Shown here piece after piece: positions 25,322 to 34,611 of a stretch of 64,000 nucleotides of DNA. Made by a program: the position numbers and the translations under genes. This DNA is from Gammaproteobacteria bacterium. GTDB taxonomy: Bacteria > Pseudomonadota > Gammaproteobacteria > Steroidobacterales > GCA-2729495. Location of the stretch: NCBI GenBank assembly GCA_021773815.1, contig JAJFJS010000051.1, positions 1-64,000 on the forward strand, read 5' to 3'. Each line of letters begins with the position of its first letter. Within the stretch, counting starts at the first letter, position 1. The notes under the pieces were generated by a model, which searched no databases, was not told where the DNA came from, and saw only the letters and a program-made list of their open reading frames with translations.

Positions 25322-26735
25322 CGTCCGGATACCTGAGCTTGCCGGTATCGCTCTCGCGTTCGTCGTCGGCCGCGCTGTCCGTCTTTTCCGGGGTGTCGTG
25401 CGCGTACCAGTATTCATGGCTGGCAAACTGGCGCTCACTGGCCCGGGCCTGCGCGTCGATGTAGCGGGGCCGGAACAATGATCTGCGGTAGATGGACAGA
25501 AAAGTGCGGTCCATCAGGCCCGGCGGTTCGCTCTCGACAACGCTCGCATCGGTAACGTGCCCGCGCGCATCGATGACGTATTCGATCAGGATCTTGCCGG
25601 TCCGGAGTCCATCCGCTTTCCGGCCGCGTGCGCCGCGCGCGTAACGGGGAAACAGGCTGCCGGCGCGCCGGACCGGTTGGTCAAAGAAGAAGGCGCGCCG
25701 TTCCGTCCCGACCTCGTCATCGGGCAACGTCTGCCAGGCGGCGACATATTGCTGGTCGGCAGCCGGAAACCGGCCGGCGCGAATCAGGCTGTCGCCGAGC
25801 GCGATCAGTACCGAGGCTCGTCGCAGCGGATCGACTTCGGGCGCTTCTTCGATCAGTCGCAACGCCTTGCGCAGCGTGCTGGTCGCCATCGACGGGTTGC
25901 CCGCTTCCTCGAAGACCAGGGCCAGGCCCTTCAGTCCGTCAACGCGCTCCGGGCTGGCCTCGCCGAGCGTTTCGCGTAAGACCCTGTCGGCCCGCTGGTA
26001 CATCAGGATCGACTCTTCATACATCATGACGCGCCGGTACCAGCGGGCGAGTTTGTGATAGGCCGGTGCGGTCTCCGGGTTGTCGATGCCGAGCCGGCGT
26101 TGCTGAATTTCCAGTTGCGATGATTGAAAGAATGTCGCCTCCTCGATGTCATCGAGCGAAATATAGCTCTCGGTCAGGCCATCCATGATCGGAAACTGAT
26201 CGAAGTTCGTGAAGCCGAGGTTCACGTGATTGAGGTGCAATGCCTGCTCGAATGTCTGCTCGGCCGCATCGAAACGTCCCGTCTGCAGCTGCAGACGGCC
26301 GAGCGTCGTCAGCGGTTTGATCAGGTCGGGGGTGAGCGGCCCGGCATGGCGTTTGATCAGCGCCATGCCGGCTAACAGATTCTGTTCCGCGGGTTTAAGC
26401 TGTCCGCCGAGCCATTGCGCTTCGGCGAGCGCGAGCAACGGATCGACGACCTCCGGCGCTTCCGGACCGAAGTTCTGGCGGGTCAGGCGCAGGAGCTGCT
26501 GCGCAGCGGCCGTCGCCTCGTCGTAACGCCGTTCCCCGGTCAGCCTGGTCAGGCGTGCTCGCGCCGCCGCGCGCGCTGCCGCGGGTGTTGTCGGATCGTC
26601 GCTCGCCGTATCGTTGCGGGCGATGGCGGACGCCGCCGTGTCGCCGTGCGTGGCGTCTTCGGCCGCGATGGCCTGCGTTGCGAGCAGCGTCAAGACGCAG
26701 ATTGCGGCGGCACCAGGCAGAAGGCATTTCCTCAT
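25308..26735 (-). CDS. TPR-repeat protein with C-terminal TonB-like domain
   Basis: A 475-residue exported protein. A signal peptide (MRKCLLPGAAAICVLTLLATQAIAAE) precedes several tetratricopeptide repeats (about 80-370), and the last 100 residues form a TonB C-terminal domain (TGKILIEYVIDARGHVTDASVVESEPPG, then FRPRY). There is no N-terminal membrane anchor like that of true TonB, so an energy-transducing role is doubtful. A periplasmic scaffold is equally likely. The ATG at 26735 was chosen for the signal peptide; in-frame sequence further upstream has no support. Confidence 0.78.
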   Translation of the reverse strand: MRKCLLPGAAAICVLTLLATQAIAAEDATHGDTAASAIARNDTASDDPTTPAAARAAARARLTRLTGERRYDEATAAAQQLLRLTRQNFGPEAPEVVDPLLALAEAQWLGGQLKPAEQNLLAGMALIKRHAGPLTPDLIKPLTTLGRLQLQTGRFDAAEQTFEQALHLNHVNLGFTNFDQFPIMDGLTESYISLDDIEEATFFQSSQLEIQQRRLGIDNPETAPAYHKLARWYRRVMMYEESILMYQRADRVLRETLGEASPERVDGLKGLALVFEEAGNPSMATSTLRKALRLIEEAPEVDPLRRASVLIALGDSLIRAGRFPAADQQYVAAWQTLPDDEVGTERRAFFFDQPVRRAGSLFPRYARGARGRKADGLRTGKILIEYVIDARGHVTDASVVESEPPGLMDRTFLSIYRRSLFRPRYIDAQARASERQFASHEYWYAHDTPEKTDSAADDERESDTGKLRYPDDDPR

Positions 26736-26883
26736 GGCTTCATCGGCAACGGGTGATACGGGTCGATCGGCGTAACCCGACGAACTGTAGCATCGGCCGC
26801 GATACGATGCCTGTCCGTAGCGCAGTCCGTGTCGGCATGCGCTCTTTGCGTGCGCGCCGCGGCACACTAAGGTGATCGATAAG

Positions 26884-27522
26884 ATGATCTGGCGCCGCAA
26901 GAGTTCCACCCTGCCGTCTCCGGACGAGGCATTGCCCGGCCGTGCCGAGCTGATGCCGGTGGACGCGTCCCACATCGTTCTCGGCCATCCGCTGCAGCCG
27001 CCGTTTCCCGAAGGGATCGAGTGTGCCGTGTTCGGCCTCGGTTGTTTCTGGGGTGCGGAGCGCGTGTTCTGGCAGCAACCGGGCGTGTACACGACCGCCG
27101 TCGGATACACGGGCGGAGTGACGCCGAACCCGACCTACGAAGAGGTCTGTTCGGGGGGCACCGGGCACACGGAAGCCGTGCTCGTCGCGTTCGACCCGCA
27201 GCGCATCGGTTTTGATGCGTTGCTGACCCGTTTCTGGGAATCGCATGATCCGACGCAGGGTATGTGCCAGGGCAACGACGTCGGCACGCAATACCGGTCA
27301 GGGATCTATGTGCGCGACGAGGCGCAGGATGCGGCGGCCCGCCGTTCGTTACGGGATTACCAGGCGGCGCTGCAGGCGGCCGGGCGCGGGACGATTACGA
27401 CCGAGATCGTGCCGGCCGGCCCGTTCTATTACGCGGAGTCTTACCACCAGCAATACCTGGCCCGGAACCCGGGTGGCTACTGCGGCCTCGGCGGGACCGG
27501 CGTCCGGTTGTACGATGACTGA
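26884..27522 (+). CDS. msrA: Peptide methionine (S)-sulfoxide reductase MsrA
   Basis: A 212-residue MsrA. The catalytic motif GCFWGAER and the substrate region [19 protein letters not shown], and [10 protein letters not shown] are intact. One resolving cysteine is present in [12 protein letters not shown], but the position of the second C-terminal cysteine, where E. coli MsrA has Cys in GTGVC, is Arg (GTGVRLYDD). It should reduce Met-S-sulfoxide in the cytosol. The ATG at 26884 has TAAGGTGA at 8-bp spacing; the GTG at 26872 lies inside that site. Confidence 0.9.
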   Translation: MIWRRKSSTLPSPDEALPGRAELMPVDASHIVLGHPLQPPFPEGIECAVFGLGCFWGAERVFWQQPGVYTTAVGYTGGVTPNPTYEEVCSGGTGHTEAVLVAFDPQRIGFDALLTRFWESHDPTQGMCQGNDVGTQYRSGIYVRDEAQDAAARRSLRDYQAALQAAGRGTITTEIVPAGPFYYAESYHQQYLARNPGGYCGLGGTGVRLYDD

Positions 27523-27532
27523 GCGTAGCGGG

Positions 27533-28078
27533 CTATTCGAATTCCTTCAGTAACTCATCGAGTTCGATGGCCATCGTCTCGACGAAAATCGCGCCGTCCT
27601 CGTCAATCTCCAGTTGTGTAATGCCCGGGTCATTCTCCTCGAGTTGATCCAGGACCGACGACTGCTTCTGGTATTCCTGCAGTAACTTGCGGCTCTTTTC
27701 CGCCAGCTTCTTGTGCTGCAGACCCTGGCGGATGGCAGCGGCGAGTTCGTCACCGTTGCACGGCTTGGTGAAATAGCGATACACCTCGCCGCCGTTGATT
27801 GCGCGGATGGCCGTGTCCAGACCGGCCTGTCCGGTCAGGATCATACGGATCGTCTGCGGGTAGAGCTTGCGGACCTCCGTCAGGAACATCGAGCCGCTCA
27901 TCTCCGGCATCTGCTCGTCCGAAATGACAACATCGATTTCATTCTCGGCCAGAACCTTCAGTCCGTCGCGAGCGGAATTGGCCGTGAAGATATCCCATGG
28001 CTCGAGCCCCAGCGTACGCGTCAGGCCGGCCGTGATGTTTGGCTCGTCGTCTACCAGCAGAACTCTTCCTTCGCTCAT
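27533..28078 (-). CDS. Response regulator with a short acidic C-terminal region
   Basis: A 181-residue protein. Receiver domain at 1-125 with acidic pocket Asp10/Asp11, phosphoacceptor Asp54 (VVISDEQMPEM), Thr82 and Lys105 (FTKPC). The remaining 55 residues include a coiled-coil-like stretch (LAEKSRKLLQEYQKQ) and an acidic end. I recognise no output domain. It is the last gene of the minus-strand signalling run, 37 bp after the previous regulator. A role in phosphotransfer or protein-protein regulation is possible. Confidence 0.85.
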   Translation of the reverse strand: MSEGRVLLVDDEPNITAGLTRTLGLEPWDIFTANSARDGLKVLAENEIDVVISDEQMPEMSGSMFLTEVRKLYPQTIRMILTGQAGLDTAIRAINGGEVYRYFTKPCNGDELAAAIRQGLQHKKLAEKSRKLLQEYQKQSSVLDQLEENDPGITQLEIDEDGAIFVETMAIELDELLKEFE

Positions 28079-28115
28079 GATTCGACCTCCCGGTCCCTAT
28101 GTCTGGTTGTCGCGT

Positions 28116-29261
28116 TCAGTGGATCTGCGGGTTTGCCGGCACGCTAACGCGTATCGGCTCGTTGATCCCGATGCCCCGCGCGAAGTTGGCCAGCCGCGCA
28201 ATATGCGCCGCGTGCAGTTCCTCGCCCTTGTTGATGACGACCGTGTCTTTTTTCGTGCGCACGTCCTCGTCGAGCACCATGCCGGCCCGGAGTTGCTCGA
28301 CCGGCAGCGCCTTGATGGTCTGGGTCTGCTCGTGTGCCTTGAAATCGGTCAGCGCATTGAGCAGTGCCGGTTCCAGCCCGCCTTTCTCCTTGAGTTGTGC
28401 GACGGCGATGCCGACCTTCGTGCCGGTCGCGACCAGACGGTCCACGGCGAGCGCGACGTGCAGCATCTGCCCGCCGAGCCGTTCATCGGGCGCCGCATCG
28501 GCATCCGCCGTGCCGCGCTGATTCCGGATCATCGCGGCGACCGCTTCCAGCCGGGGGATGTGTGCGAGCAGTTTGTGGCCGATTTCGGGGTGTTCGTCGA
28601 ACATTTGCCGCTCGTCGTCAGAAATGGCTTGCCCGGTATAGACCTTGCCCAAAGTTTCCGACGGCATCGTGATGCAGCCGAGTTGCGACAGCATTGCCGC
28701 CATCTCGTATTGCCATTGATCCTCGACGCCGAGGCGTTGGGCCATGTGCGCCACGTAAGCCTTGATCTGCCCGGCGCGGCTGAACGCGATCGGCGAGGTC
28801 AGGCTCAGAATCTCGGTCAGTACCTTGATCGAGCCCTTCAGCGTGTTTTCCAGCAGGTCCCGTTCCGCGGTGATCAGCCGGTATTGTTCGGCTGCCGTCT
28901 CCAGCGAGTGCAGCAGCGTTTCCTGCGGACAGGGTTTGCACAGGAACCGGAAGATATTGCCCTCGTTTACCGCCGCAATGGCGCTGTCGAGTTCGGTCTG
29001 GCCGGTCAGCAGAATTCGCACCGTGTGGGGATAATCGTGTCGCACCCGCGACAGGAAGGCGGCGCCGTCCATCTCGGGCATGCGCATATCGGAAACAACG
29101 ACGGCGAACGGGCCGTCCGACTCGAGTACTTCCAGTCCGGCCGCGCCACCGCCCGCCGTGAAGACCTCGAAATGCTCGAACAGGGTGCGTTCCAGCCCCG
29201 CGAGTACATTGGCCTCGTCGTCGACGCACAGCACCCGGCGACCACCATTGCCATCGGACAT
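28116..29261 (-). CDS. Response regulator with degenerate HD-GYP-like output domain
   Basis: A 381-residue protein. Receiver at about 8-130 (phosphoacceptor Asp58 in VVVSDMRMPEMDG, Lys in FLCKPCP). After a helical linker, residues 155-270 follow the HD-GYP pattern, but HDIGK reads SQLGC and HHE reads NQR, so the metal-binding residues needed for c-di-GMP hydrolysis are absent. A small C-terminal domain follows (about 300-370, LRAGMVLDEDVRTKKDTVVINKGEEL), of the type found after some HD-GYP and receiver proteins. Probably a binding or scaffold output. It lies 27 bp after the HDOD regulator. Confidence 0.82.
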   Translation of the reverse strand: MSDGNGGRRVLCVDDEANVLAGLERTLFEHFEVFTAGGGAAGLEVLESDGPFAVVVSDMRMPEMDGAAFLSRVRHDYPHTVRILLTGQTELDSAIAAVNEGNIFRFLCKPCPQETLLHSLETAAEQYRLITAERDLLENTLKGSIKVLTEILSLTSPIAFSRAGQIKAYVAHMAQRLGVEDQWQYEMAAMLSQLGCITMPSETLGKVYTGQAISDDERQMFDEHPEIGHKLLAHIPRLEAVAAMIRNQRGTADADAAPDERLGGQMLHVALAVDRLVATGTKVGIAVAQLKEKGGLEPALLNALTDFKAHEQTQTIKALPVEQLRAGMVLDEDVRTKKDTVVINKGEELHAAHIARLANFARGIGINEPIRVSVPANPQIH

Positions 29262-29288
29262 CCGTTCAGTCTCCCAGTTCGCCCCGGC

Positions 29289-30449
29289 TCAGGCCGCGGC
29301 GAGTTCGTTCGCTTTCTCGCGCCATGTCTCGACCTGATCCTGCACGCCGAGCGTGCCGAGATAATTCATGTCCATATCGGCATCGTTCGCGAGGCAGTCG
29401 GCAACATACACGGCTTCGAGAATGCCGAATGCGTCGCGCCCAGGCACCCGCATCGGCTCGTGGTGATTGGCAATCGCCTCGACGATCGGGTACGGCAGGC
29501 CCCAGATACCCATTAAATATGCCCCAATTTCTGCGTGTGAAATGCCGATCAGTCGACGTTCGGCGACGTGCATCGGTATCCCCTCACACTGCGCCATTGA
29601 TTGCGCCTCCGAGAATTTCTCGGGCAGTTCCTTCGCGAGCACGAGTTTGCCGACGTCATGGAGAATCGCCGCCATGAAGGCGTCCTCGGACAAGGCCCGG
29701 TCGGTCAGCAGGCTTTTCGCAATGGCGGCCGTATGCAGAGCATGCTGCTGTGCCGCCTCGATCGAGAAGCCCGAAATGACCTGGTCCGACCCGGATTCCC
29801 GGAATACTTCGATGGTCAACGCCAGGTTCTTGACCATCTGGAATCCGAGCCGGACCACGGCCTGTTCAATCGACGAGATCGTCGTCGCCTGGCTGAAAAA
29901 AGCGGAATTGACGAGTTGCAGGACCTTGGCCGACATCGCGACATCCTGACCGACAATCTTCGCGATCACTTTCGCATCGGTCGTCTCGTCGCCCAGCGCG
30001 CGCGTCAGCGCGGCGAAGACGCGCGGCACTGACGGTAGTGACTCGATCGTGCCGACGGTCCGGCGCACGGCCTCGTCTTCGAGCAGGGTCCGCAGGCTGC
30101 AGGCGCGGTCGACGACGCTTTTCAACAGGTCCGCCTTGCAGGGCTTGGACAGAAACTGGTGCGCGACCGGCACGGCCCGCAACACCGCTTCCAGTTCGGC
30201 GTGTCCCGACAGCACGATCCGGACGATGCCGGGGTATTGCGCCTGTATCTTGCCCAGTAACGTCGCGCCGTCCATGCCCGGCATACGCATGTCGGAGACG
30301 ATGACATCCACCGGATCCTTTTCGATTTCCGCGAGCGCCTCGGCGCCGCTCGTCACGAAGCGCATGTCCCACTCGTCGGACAGGAAAAAGAGCATGCGCT
30401 CGATGCCCTCCAGGATCTTGGGCTCATCATCAACGAACATGACTTTCAT
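29289..30449 (-). CDS. Response regulator with HDOD output domain
   Basis: A 386-residue protein. Receiver at 1-120 (Asp7/Asp8, phosphoacceptor Asp53 in VIVSDMRMPGMD, Lys in FLSKPCK). The HDOD domain spans about 130-340 (SLPSVPRVFAALTRALGD, QLVNSAFFSQ, AILHDVGKLVLAKELP). HDOD domains are regulatory relatives of HD domains and have been linked to signalling and motility control, with no agreed activity. Its ATG overlaps the stop of the MHYT kinase (ATGA), so the kinase and this regulator are translationally coupled and likely partners. Confidence 0.88.
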   Translation of the reverse strand: MKVMFVDDEPKILEGIERMLFFLSDEWDMRFVTSGAEALAEIEKDPVDVIVSDMRMPGMDGATLLGKIQAQYPGIVRIVLSGHAELEAVLRAVPVAHQFLSKPCKADLLKSVVDRACSLRTLLEDEAVRRTVGTIESLPSVPRVFAALTRALGDETTDAKVIAKIVGQDVAMSAKVLQLVNSAFFSQATTISSIEQAVVRLGFQMVKNLALTIEVFRESGSDQVISGFSIEAAQQHALHTAAIAKSLLTDRALSEDAFMAAILHDVGKLVLAKELPEKFSEAQSMAQCEGIPMHVAERRLIGISHAEIGAYLMGIWGLPYPIVEAIANHHEPMRVPGRDAFGILEAVYVADCLANDADMDMNYLGTLGVQDQVETWREKANELAAA

Positions 30450-33358
30450 GCGGCTTCCTTCGTGTGTTCAGCTTCGGTGGGCGCCTGCAGCGGCAGGCGG
30501 ATGATGAATGTGGTGCCTTCGCCGGGGGCGGACTCGACGTCGATGGTGCCGCCGTGCTTCTCGACGATGACGTTATAGGCAATGGCCAGTCCCTGACCGG
30601 TCCCCTTGCCGACTTCCTTGGTCGTGAAGAACGCGTCGAAAATGTGTGCGCGCACGTCTGCGCTCATGCCGGCGCCGGAGTCGCCGATGCGGATTTCGGC
30701 GCAGTCGTCGGCGTGGCGGGTCGTGACCATGATCTGACCGCGACCGTCGGCGCCGTCGCCGACGACGTCGGAGATGGCGTGGGCGGCGTTGACGATGATG
30801 TTCAGGATCACCTGGTTGAACTCGCCGGGCAGACACGGCACGAGCGGCAGCGATTCATCAAACTCGGTGTGCATTTCGGCGACGTACTTCCACTCGCTGC
30901 GGGCCACCGTAATCGTGCTTTGAATTGCGCGGTTCAGGTCGAGGTCGGTTTTGTCCTGGGCCGGATGCGAGAACTCCTTCATGGCGCTGACAATCCGGCT
31001 GACCTGTTCGAGGCCTTCAAGCGACTGCTCGAATGCCGGCGGCACCTGCTTCTGCAGAAAATCCAGTTTCGCCTTTTTGAAAGCGACCTCGGCATGTTCG
31101 ATGGCGCCGTGATCTGTGTTGCTGGCGCGAGCGGCGGTCAGCAATTCGTTGCCGGCGGCGACGGCGTCCATGAGGCCGGTAAAAGCGCGCTGCAGGAACA
31201 CGGTGTTGTCGCTGACGTACTGGGTCGGCGTGTTGATCTCGTGGGCGATGCCGGCGGCGAGCCGGCCCATCGATTCGAGCTTTTGCGCCTGGCGCAGCTG
31301 CTGCTCCATCTGGATGCGCTCGGTGACGTCGCGGATCAGCGCGACGTAGTTCGTGATGCGGCCCGACTCGGGGTCGCGGACTGACGAGACCGTGTGCTCC
31401 TCGTCGTGGACACGTCCGTCACGCCGCTCGATGTGCAGGATGCCGGACCAGGTGCCGTCGCTGAGCAGCGCCGCGCGCATCGCGGCGGTGGACTCCGGGT
31501 CCGGGTTTTGCAGGGCGATATCGCGTGGTCGCCGGCCCAGGACTTCCTCGCTGGCAAACGCTGAGTAATTCAGGAACGCCGGGTTCGCGTACTCGATGAC
31601 GCCGGCTGCATCGAGGATCAGGATGCTCTCGGCGGCCGACTCCACGGCTTTCGCCATGCGGCGCAGCCTGGCTTCGGTCGTCTTCCGCTCGATGATGCCC
31701 GCCAGCGTATCGGCGACCGCCGTCAGGAACTGAACTTCGTCGTCCGACCGCTCGTGGCCGTGCGGCAGGTACAGCACAATGACGCCGCGCACCTCGCCCC
31801 GGAACGTGATCGGCACGTTGTAATGGCCGTGCTCGGCCATGCCGTCGAAGCCGATCTCGTGGCGCTCATCGACGCAGCTCGCGTGAATCAGTTGGTTCGA
31901 TTCGGCCGCGCGTCCGCACAGGCACTGACCGAAGCGGATCGTCTTGCACTGCGAACGGATCGGATCGGCGAGGTTGGTGTGGGCGGCGAGATGCAGGGTC
32001 TGGTCCTTGGCGTCGGCCAGAAAGATGCCGCCTTTTTTCTCGATCGCCGCGAACGGCGCGGACAGGATCGCGTGCAGCGCGTGATCCAGCAGCGTCGCCA
32101 GTGGCGTGTCGTTGAGCGCCAGGCTCAGCAGATGCTGGATGATCTGGCCCGTGTGCTGCTTTTGCGCGACGTCCTGCTCCAGCGCGCGTTGCTCGGTTCG
32201 GTCGCGAAACGTCAGGACTGCGCCGACGATGTGGCCGTCACGGGCATGCATCGGTGTGCTGATGTACTCGACCGGGACAGGCGTGCCGTCCTGCCTGGTG
32301 AAGGTTTCGGCGTTGCTGTGTTGTGTTTTGCCATCGTGGAGGCTCGTAGACGTCGGGCAGTCGTCCGGGGCGTAGGCCGTGCCGTCTGCACGGGTCACGC
32401 GCAGTACGTCGTGAATCGGCCGGCCGATCAGCGCCGCCGCGTCCCAGCCCATCATCCGGGCCGCCGCGGGATTGGCGAACGTGGCGCGTCCTTCCGTATC
32501 GAGCCCGCAGATGCCTTCACCGGCAGAGTTCAGGATCAGGTGCAACCGGTCGCGGATGTCGCCGAAGCGCTGGTCGACCACGGTCGTGATCATCACGGCG
32601 CCGAGCAAGATCGCCGACAGCAGGGCCGTGCCGATGGCCAGCGAGGGGTTCGACAGGGCGCTGGCGGGGACGGCGGCGCCGACGCCGGGAATGTAGACCG
32701 TTGCGGCCATCGCCGTGTAGTGCATGCATGCAACCGCGCAGCCCATGACGACGGCGCTTACGAGTTGTGCGATGCCGCTCAATCGTCGCTCGCCGAGGCG
32801 TTGCTTTACCGTGAGTGCCAGCGCGGCCAGCGCGAAGGCGACAACGATGGAGGTCGCGAACAGGGCAGGGTCATAGAGCATGTCGGCATTCATCATCATC
32901 GCGGCCATGCCCGTGTAATGCATGGCGCCGATCCCTGATGCCATGATCAGGGCGGCGATATGGAGCCGGAAGGTGCCCATCCGCGGCGTACTCATCATGT
33001 GTATGACCACGGCGCTGGCGACGATGGCCGGGACCAGCGACAGCAGGGTCGTACCCCAGCCGTAGGTCACGGTAAACGGCAGTGTGAAGGCGAGCATGCC
33101 GATAAAATGCATGGCCCAGATGCCCGAGCCCATCGTGAACGCGCCGGCCGACAGCCAGATGATGCGGGCGACACCGTGAACGGCGGCAGCCACTCGCGTA
33201 GTGGTCAGTAACGTCGCATAGGCGGCGACGATGGCGATCACAAAGGACACGACAACAAGAACCGGATCATAGCTGCCGGCGACGGCGGCACCCAGATCCG
33301 TCGCCGCATCCGTGAACCGGAGGCCATGCGGCGCGTGAGTGGGGAGCGCGAGGTTCAC
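30446..33358 (-). CDS. Sensor histidine kinase: MHYT, PAS, GAF, PAS, HisKA, ATPase
   Basis: A 970-residue membrane kinase. The N-terminal MHYT domain (about 35-245) has the three repeats MHFIGM, MHYTGM and MHYTAM, proposed to bind a metal and sense diatomic gases or redox. PAS (about 265-385), GAF (about 400-555) and a second PAS (about 565-685) follow. The phosphorylated histidine is His706 in AHEINTPTQ. The ATPase part has the N-box NIIVNAAHAI and G-boxes GDSGAGM and GTGQGLAI. The transmitter from about residue 690 is nearly identical to those of the three kinases upstream. No C-terminal receiver is present; the next gene supplies one. Confidence 0.92.
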   Translation of the reverse strand: MNLALPTHAPHGLRFTDAATDLGAAVAGSYDPVLVVVSFVIAIVAAYATLLTTTRVAAAVHGVARIIWLSAGAFTMGSGIWAMHFIGMLAFTLPFTVTYGWGTTLLSLVPAIVASAVVIHMMSTPRMGTFRLHIAALIMASGIGAMHYTGMAAMMMNADMLYDPALFATSIVVAFALAALALTVKQRLGERRLSGIAQLVSAVVMGCAVACMHYTAMAATVYIPGVGAAVPASALSNPSLAIGTALLSAILLGAVMITTVVDQRFGDIRDRLHLILNSAGEGICGLDTEGRATFANPAAARMMGWDAAALIGRPIHDVLRVTRADGTAYAPDDCPTSTSLHDGKTQHSNAETFTRQDGTPVPVEYISTPMHARDGHIVGAVLTFRDRTEQRALEQDVAQKQHTGQIIQHLLSLALNDTPLATLLDHALHAILSAPFAAIEKKGGIFLADAKDQTLHLAAHTNLADPIRSQCKTIRFGQCLCGRAAESNQLIHASCVDERHEIGFDGMAEHGHYNVPITFRGEVRGVIVLYLPHGHERSDDEVQFLTAVADTLAGIIERKTTEARLRRMAKAVESAAESILILDAAGVIEYANPAFLNYSAFASEEVLGRRPRDIALQNPDPESTAAMRAALLSDGTWSGILHIERRDGRVHDEEHTVSSVRDPESGRITNYVALIRDVTERIQMEQQLRQAQKLESMGRLAAGIAHEINTPTQYVSDNTVFLQRAFTGLMDAVAAGNELLTAARASNTDHGAIEHAEVAFKKAKLDFLQKQVPPAFEQSLEGLEQVSRIVSAMKEFSHPAQDKTDLDLNRAIQSTITVARSEWKYVAEMHTEFDESLPLVPCLPGEFNQVILNIIVNAAHAISDVVGDGADGRGQIMVTTRHADDCAEIRIGDSGAGMSADVRAHIFDAFFTTKEVGKGTGQGLAIAYNVIVEKHGGTIDVESAPGEGTTFIIRLPLQAPTEAEHTKEAA

Positions 33359-33431
33359 GCCGCGACTATCCCGGGTGTCGACGTCATCGACTGGCTTGGT
33401 TTGTGTTCATTCATGATGCTGTCCCGATTGG

Positions 33432-33451
33432 TTGGCACAAGATCGTGCCAA
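33432..33451. promoter_or_regulatory. Palindrome TTGGCAC-N6-GTGCCAA upstream of the MHYT kinase
   Basis: A perfect 7+7 inverted repeat lies 74 bp upstream of the kinase start codon and downstream of the MarR-type gene. The same half-site arrangement recurs at 34202-34215 at the start of the MarR-type gene. This spacing is typical of winged-helix dimer operators. The link to the MarR-type protein is an inference. Confidence 0.4.
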
Positions 33452-33509
33452 ATATGGTCGTTGATTAACATCGATTCGTTCACACCGGCCCCGGCCATAT
33501 CTAACCGGT

Positions 33510-34229
33510 TCAGCAACAATATCGGTCATGCGAGCGATGTTCTTGAGCGGTTATGTCACAACATTTGGTGCCAGCATGCGCCAACAGGCCAAATTCGTGC
33601 GCTGTGTCCACATATTGGGGCGCCGACGGGTTAGTTGCGCAAGCGGGATATATGGTTCGGCGGCCTGCCGGGGCAGTTGGCAGGTTGCGATCGCCCGGGG
33701 AACCGCGTAACGGGCCCGTGAACGGGCGGGTGAAAGGCACCGGGAAAGAGCGTGGGGGTGGTGTGTCAGGGCACCCGGGGAATGGCGGTCGGCAAACTCG
33801 CTTGTGTTCAGCCGGCGGCGTGCCGTGGCCGTTGTGCCTGAACAGGGTACGGATGTCGATCGCCAGCATTTCGTCCGGCGCCATGTCGTTCAGCTGCTGG
33901 ATCACGTCGAGGCTGGCGAAATAGATTTGCCGGCCGTTCGTCGTCAACCGCAGCCGCTTGCGGCGTCGGTCAGCGGTCTCGAGCTGAATACTGATCAACC
34001 CGAGGCCATTCGGGATGTCGGACAGCCTGGCGACGGTGCGCGTGGCCGCCGAGCGTGACAAATGGCAGCGCTGGGCGACGCTCGTGATGTCGAGCAGCGC
34101 CTCTTCCCACAACTCCGCGTAGCCGATCTCGAAAAATGCGCCGGCGTGCTGCAGCCCGATGTCGGGCGGCAGGCCGTGGTCGATGACCCGCACCACCACT
34201 CGTGCCAATTTGGCGATTGATTCTGCCAC
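33510..34229 (-). CDS. MarR-type winged-helix regulator with an aberrant C-terminal extension
   Basis: A 239-residue reading frame from a GTG with a GGGGGGG ribosome site 8 bp upstream. Residues 1-120 look like a MarR regulator: a dimerisation helix, then SVAQRCHLSRSAATRTVARLSD (recognition helix region) and a wing (LISIQLETADRRRKRLRLTTNGR). After about residue 130 the sequence turns into a proline-, arginine- and cysteine-rich tail with no domain character, about 105 residues longer than a normal MarR protein. The original stop has probably been lost. It lies between two kinase genes on the same strand. Confidence 0.6.
   Translation of the reverse strand: MAESIAKLARVVVRVIDHGLPPDIGLQHAGAFFEIGYAELWEEALLDITSVAQRCHLSRSAATRTVARLSDIPNGLGLISIQLETADRRRKRLRLTTNGRQIYFASLDVIQQLNDMAPDEMLAIDIRTLFRHNGHGTPPAEHKRVCRPPFPGCPDTPPPRSFPVPFTRPFTGPLRGSPGDRNLPTAPAGRRTIYPACATNPSAPQYVDTAHEFGLLAHAGTKCCDITAQEHRSHDRYCC
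34202..34215. promoter_or_regulatory. Second TTGGC palindrome at the start of the MarR-type gene
   Basis: GTGCCAA-T-TTGGCG overlaps codons 5-9 of the MarR-type gene. It shares the half-site of the palindrome at 33432-33451. It may be an autoregulatory site or simply coding sequence. Confidence 0.3.
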
Positions 34230-34611
34230 GTTCGAACCCCCCCGGATTCCGATCCGTTATTCGCTGCCGCCCAGCATCTGCGCTACGGCGGGACCACGTC
34301 CTGAAGTCCAGATTGTCCGACACGTGCCGTGTATGCACTTACCCGCGGACATCCTGTCCGTGCCGGCATCCGGTCGTATTTTTTCACCGGCATGCCGACT
34401 CCATATGGTCGAAGGAAAAACAAATCTATAGTGCGTTCAACAGGCTAACGGGCGACGGTTGATACTCCCCTTGCCGCGATAATCCCAATGAAGCTACTAA
34501 ATGTGGAACTAAACTCATAAAGCCTACAGTTTTTGTTTGGAGTCGTCAAAGTCTTTCGACGGCCGGTGAATTTTGGTGCGATGGCAGCCTTGCCCGATAC
34601 GGTGAATGCCG
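34230..34611. other. 382-bp gap between the NIT kinase and the MarR-type gene
   Basis: This gap is upstream of the MarR-type gene and downstream of the NIT kinase on the minus strand. It is less GC-rich than its surroundings around 34400-34540 and probably holds the MarR-type promoter, but I see no clear -35/-10 pair. No small gene is apparent. Confidence 0.35.

Noticed and set aside
27867-29516. 549-codon plus-strand frame opposite the response regulators
   Set aside because: It overlaps two regulators with clear receiver motifs and has no recognisable domain.
31754-32938. 394-codon plus-strand frame opposite the MHYT kinase
   Set aside because: The opposite strand carries MHYT, GAF and PAS domains; this frame is composition-driven.
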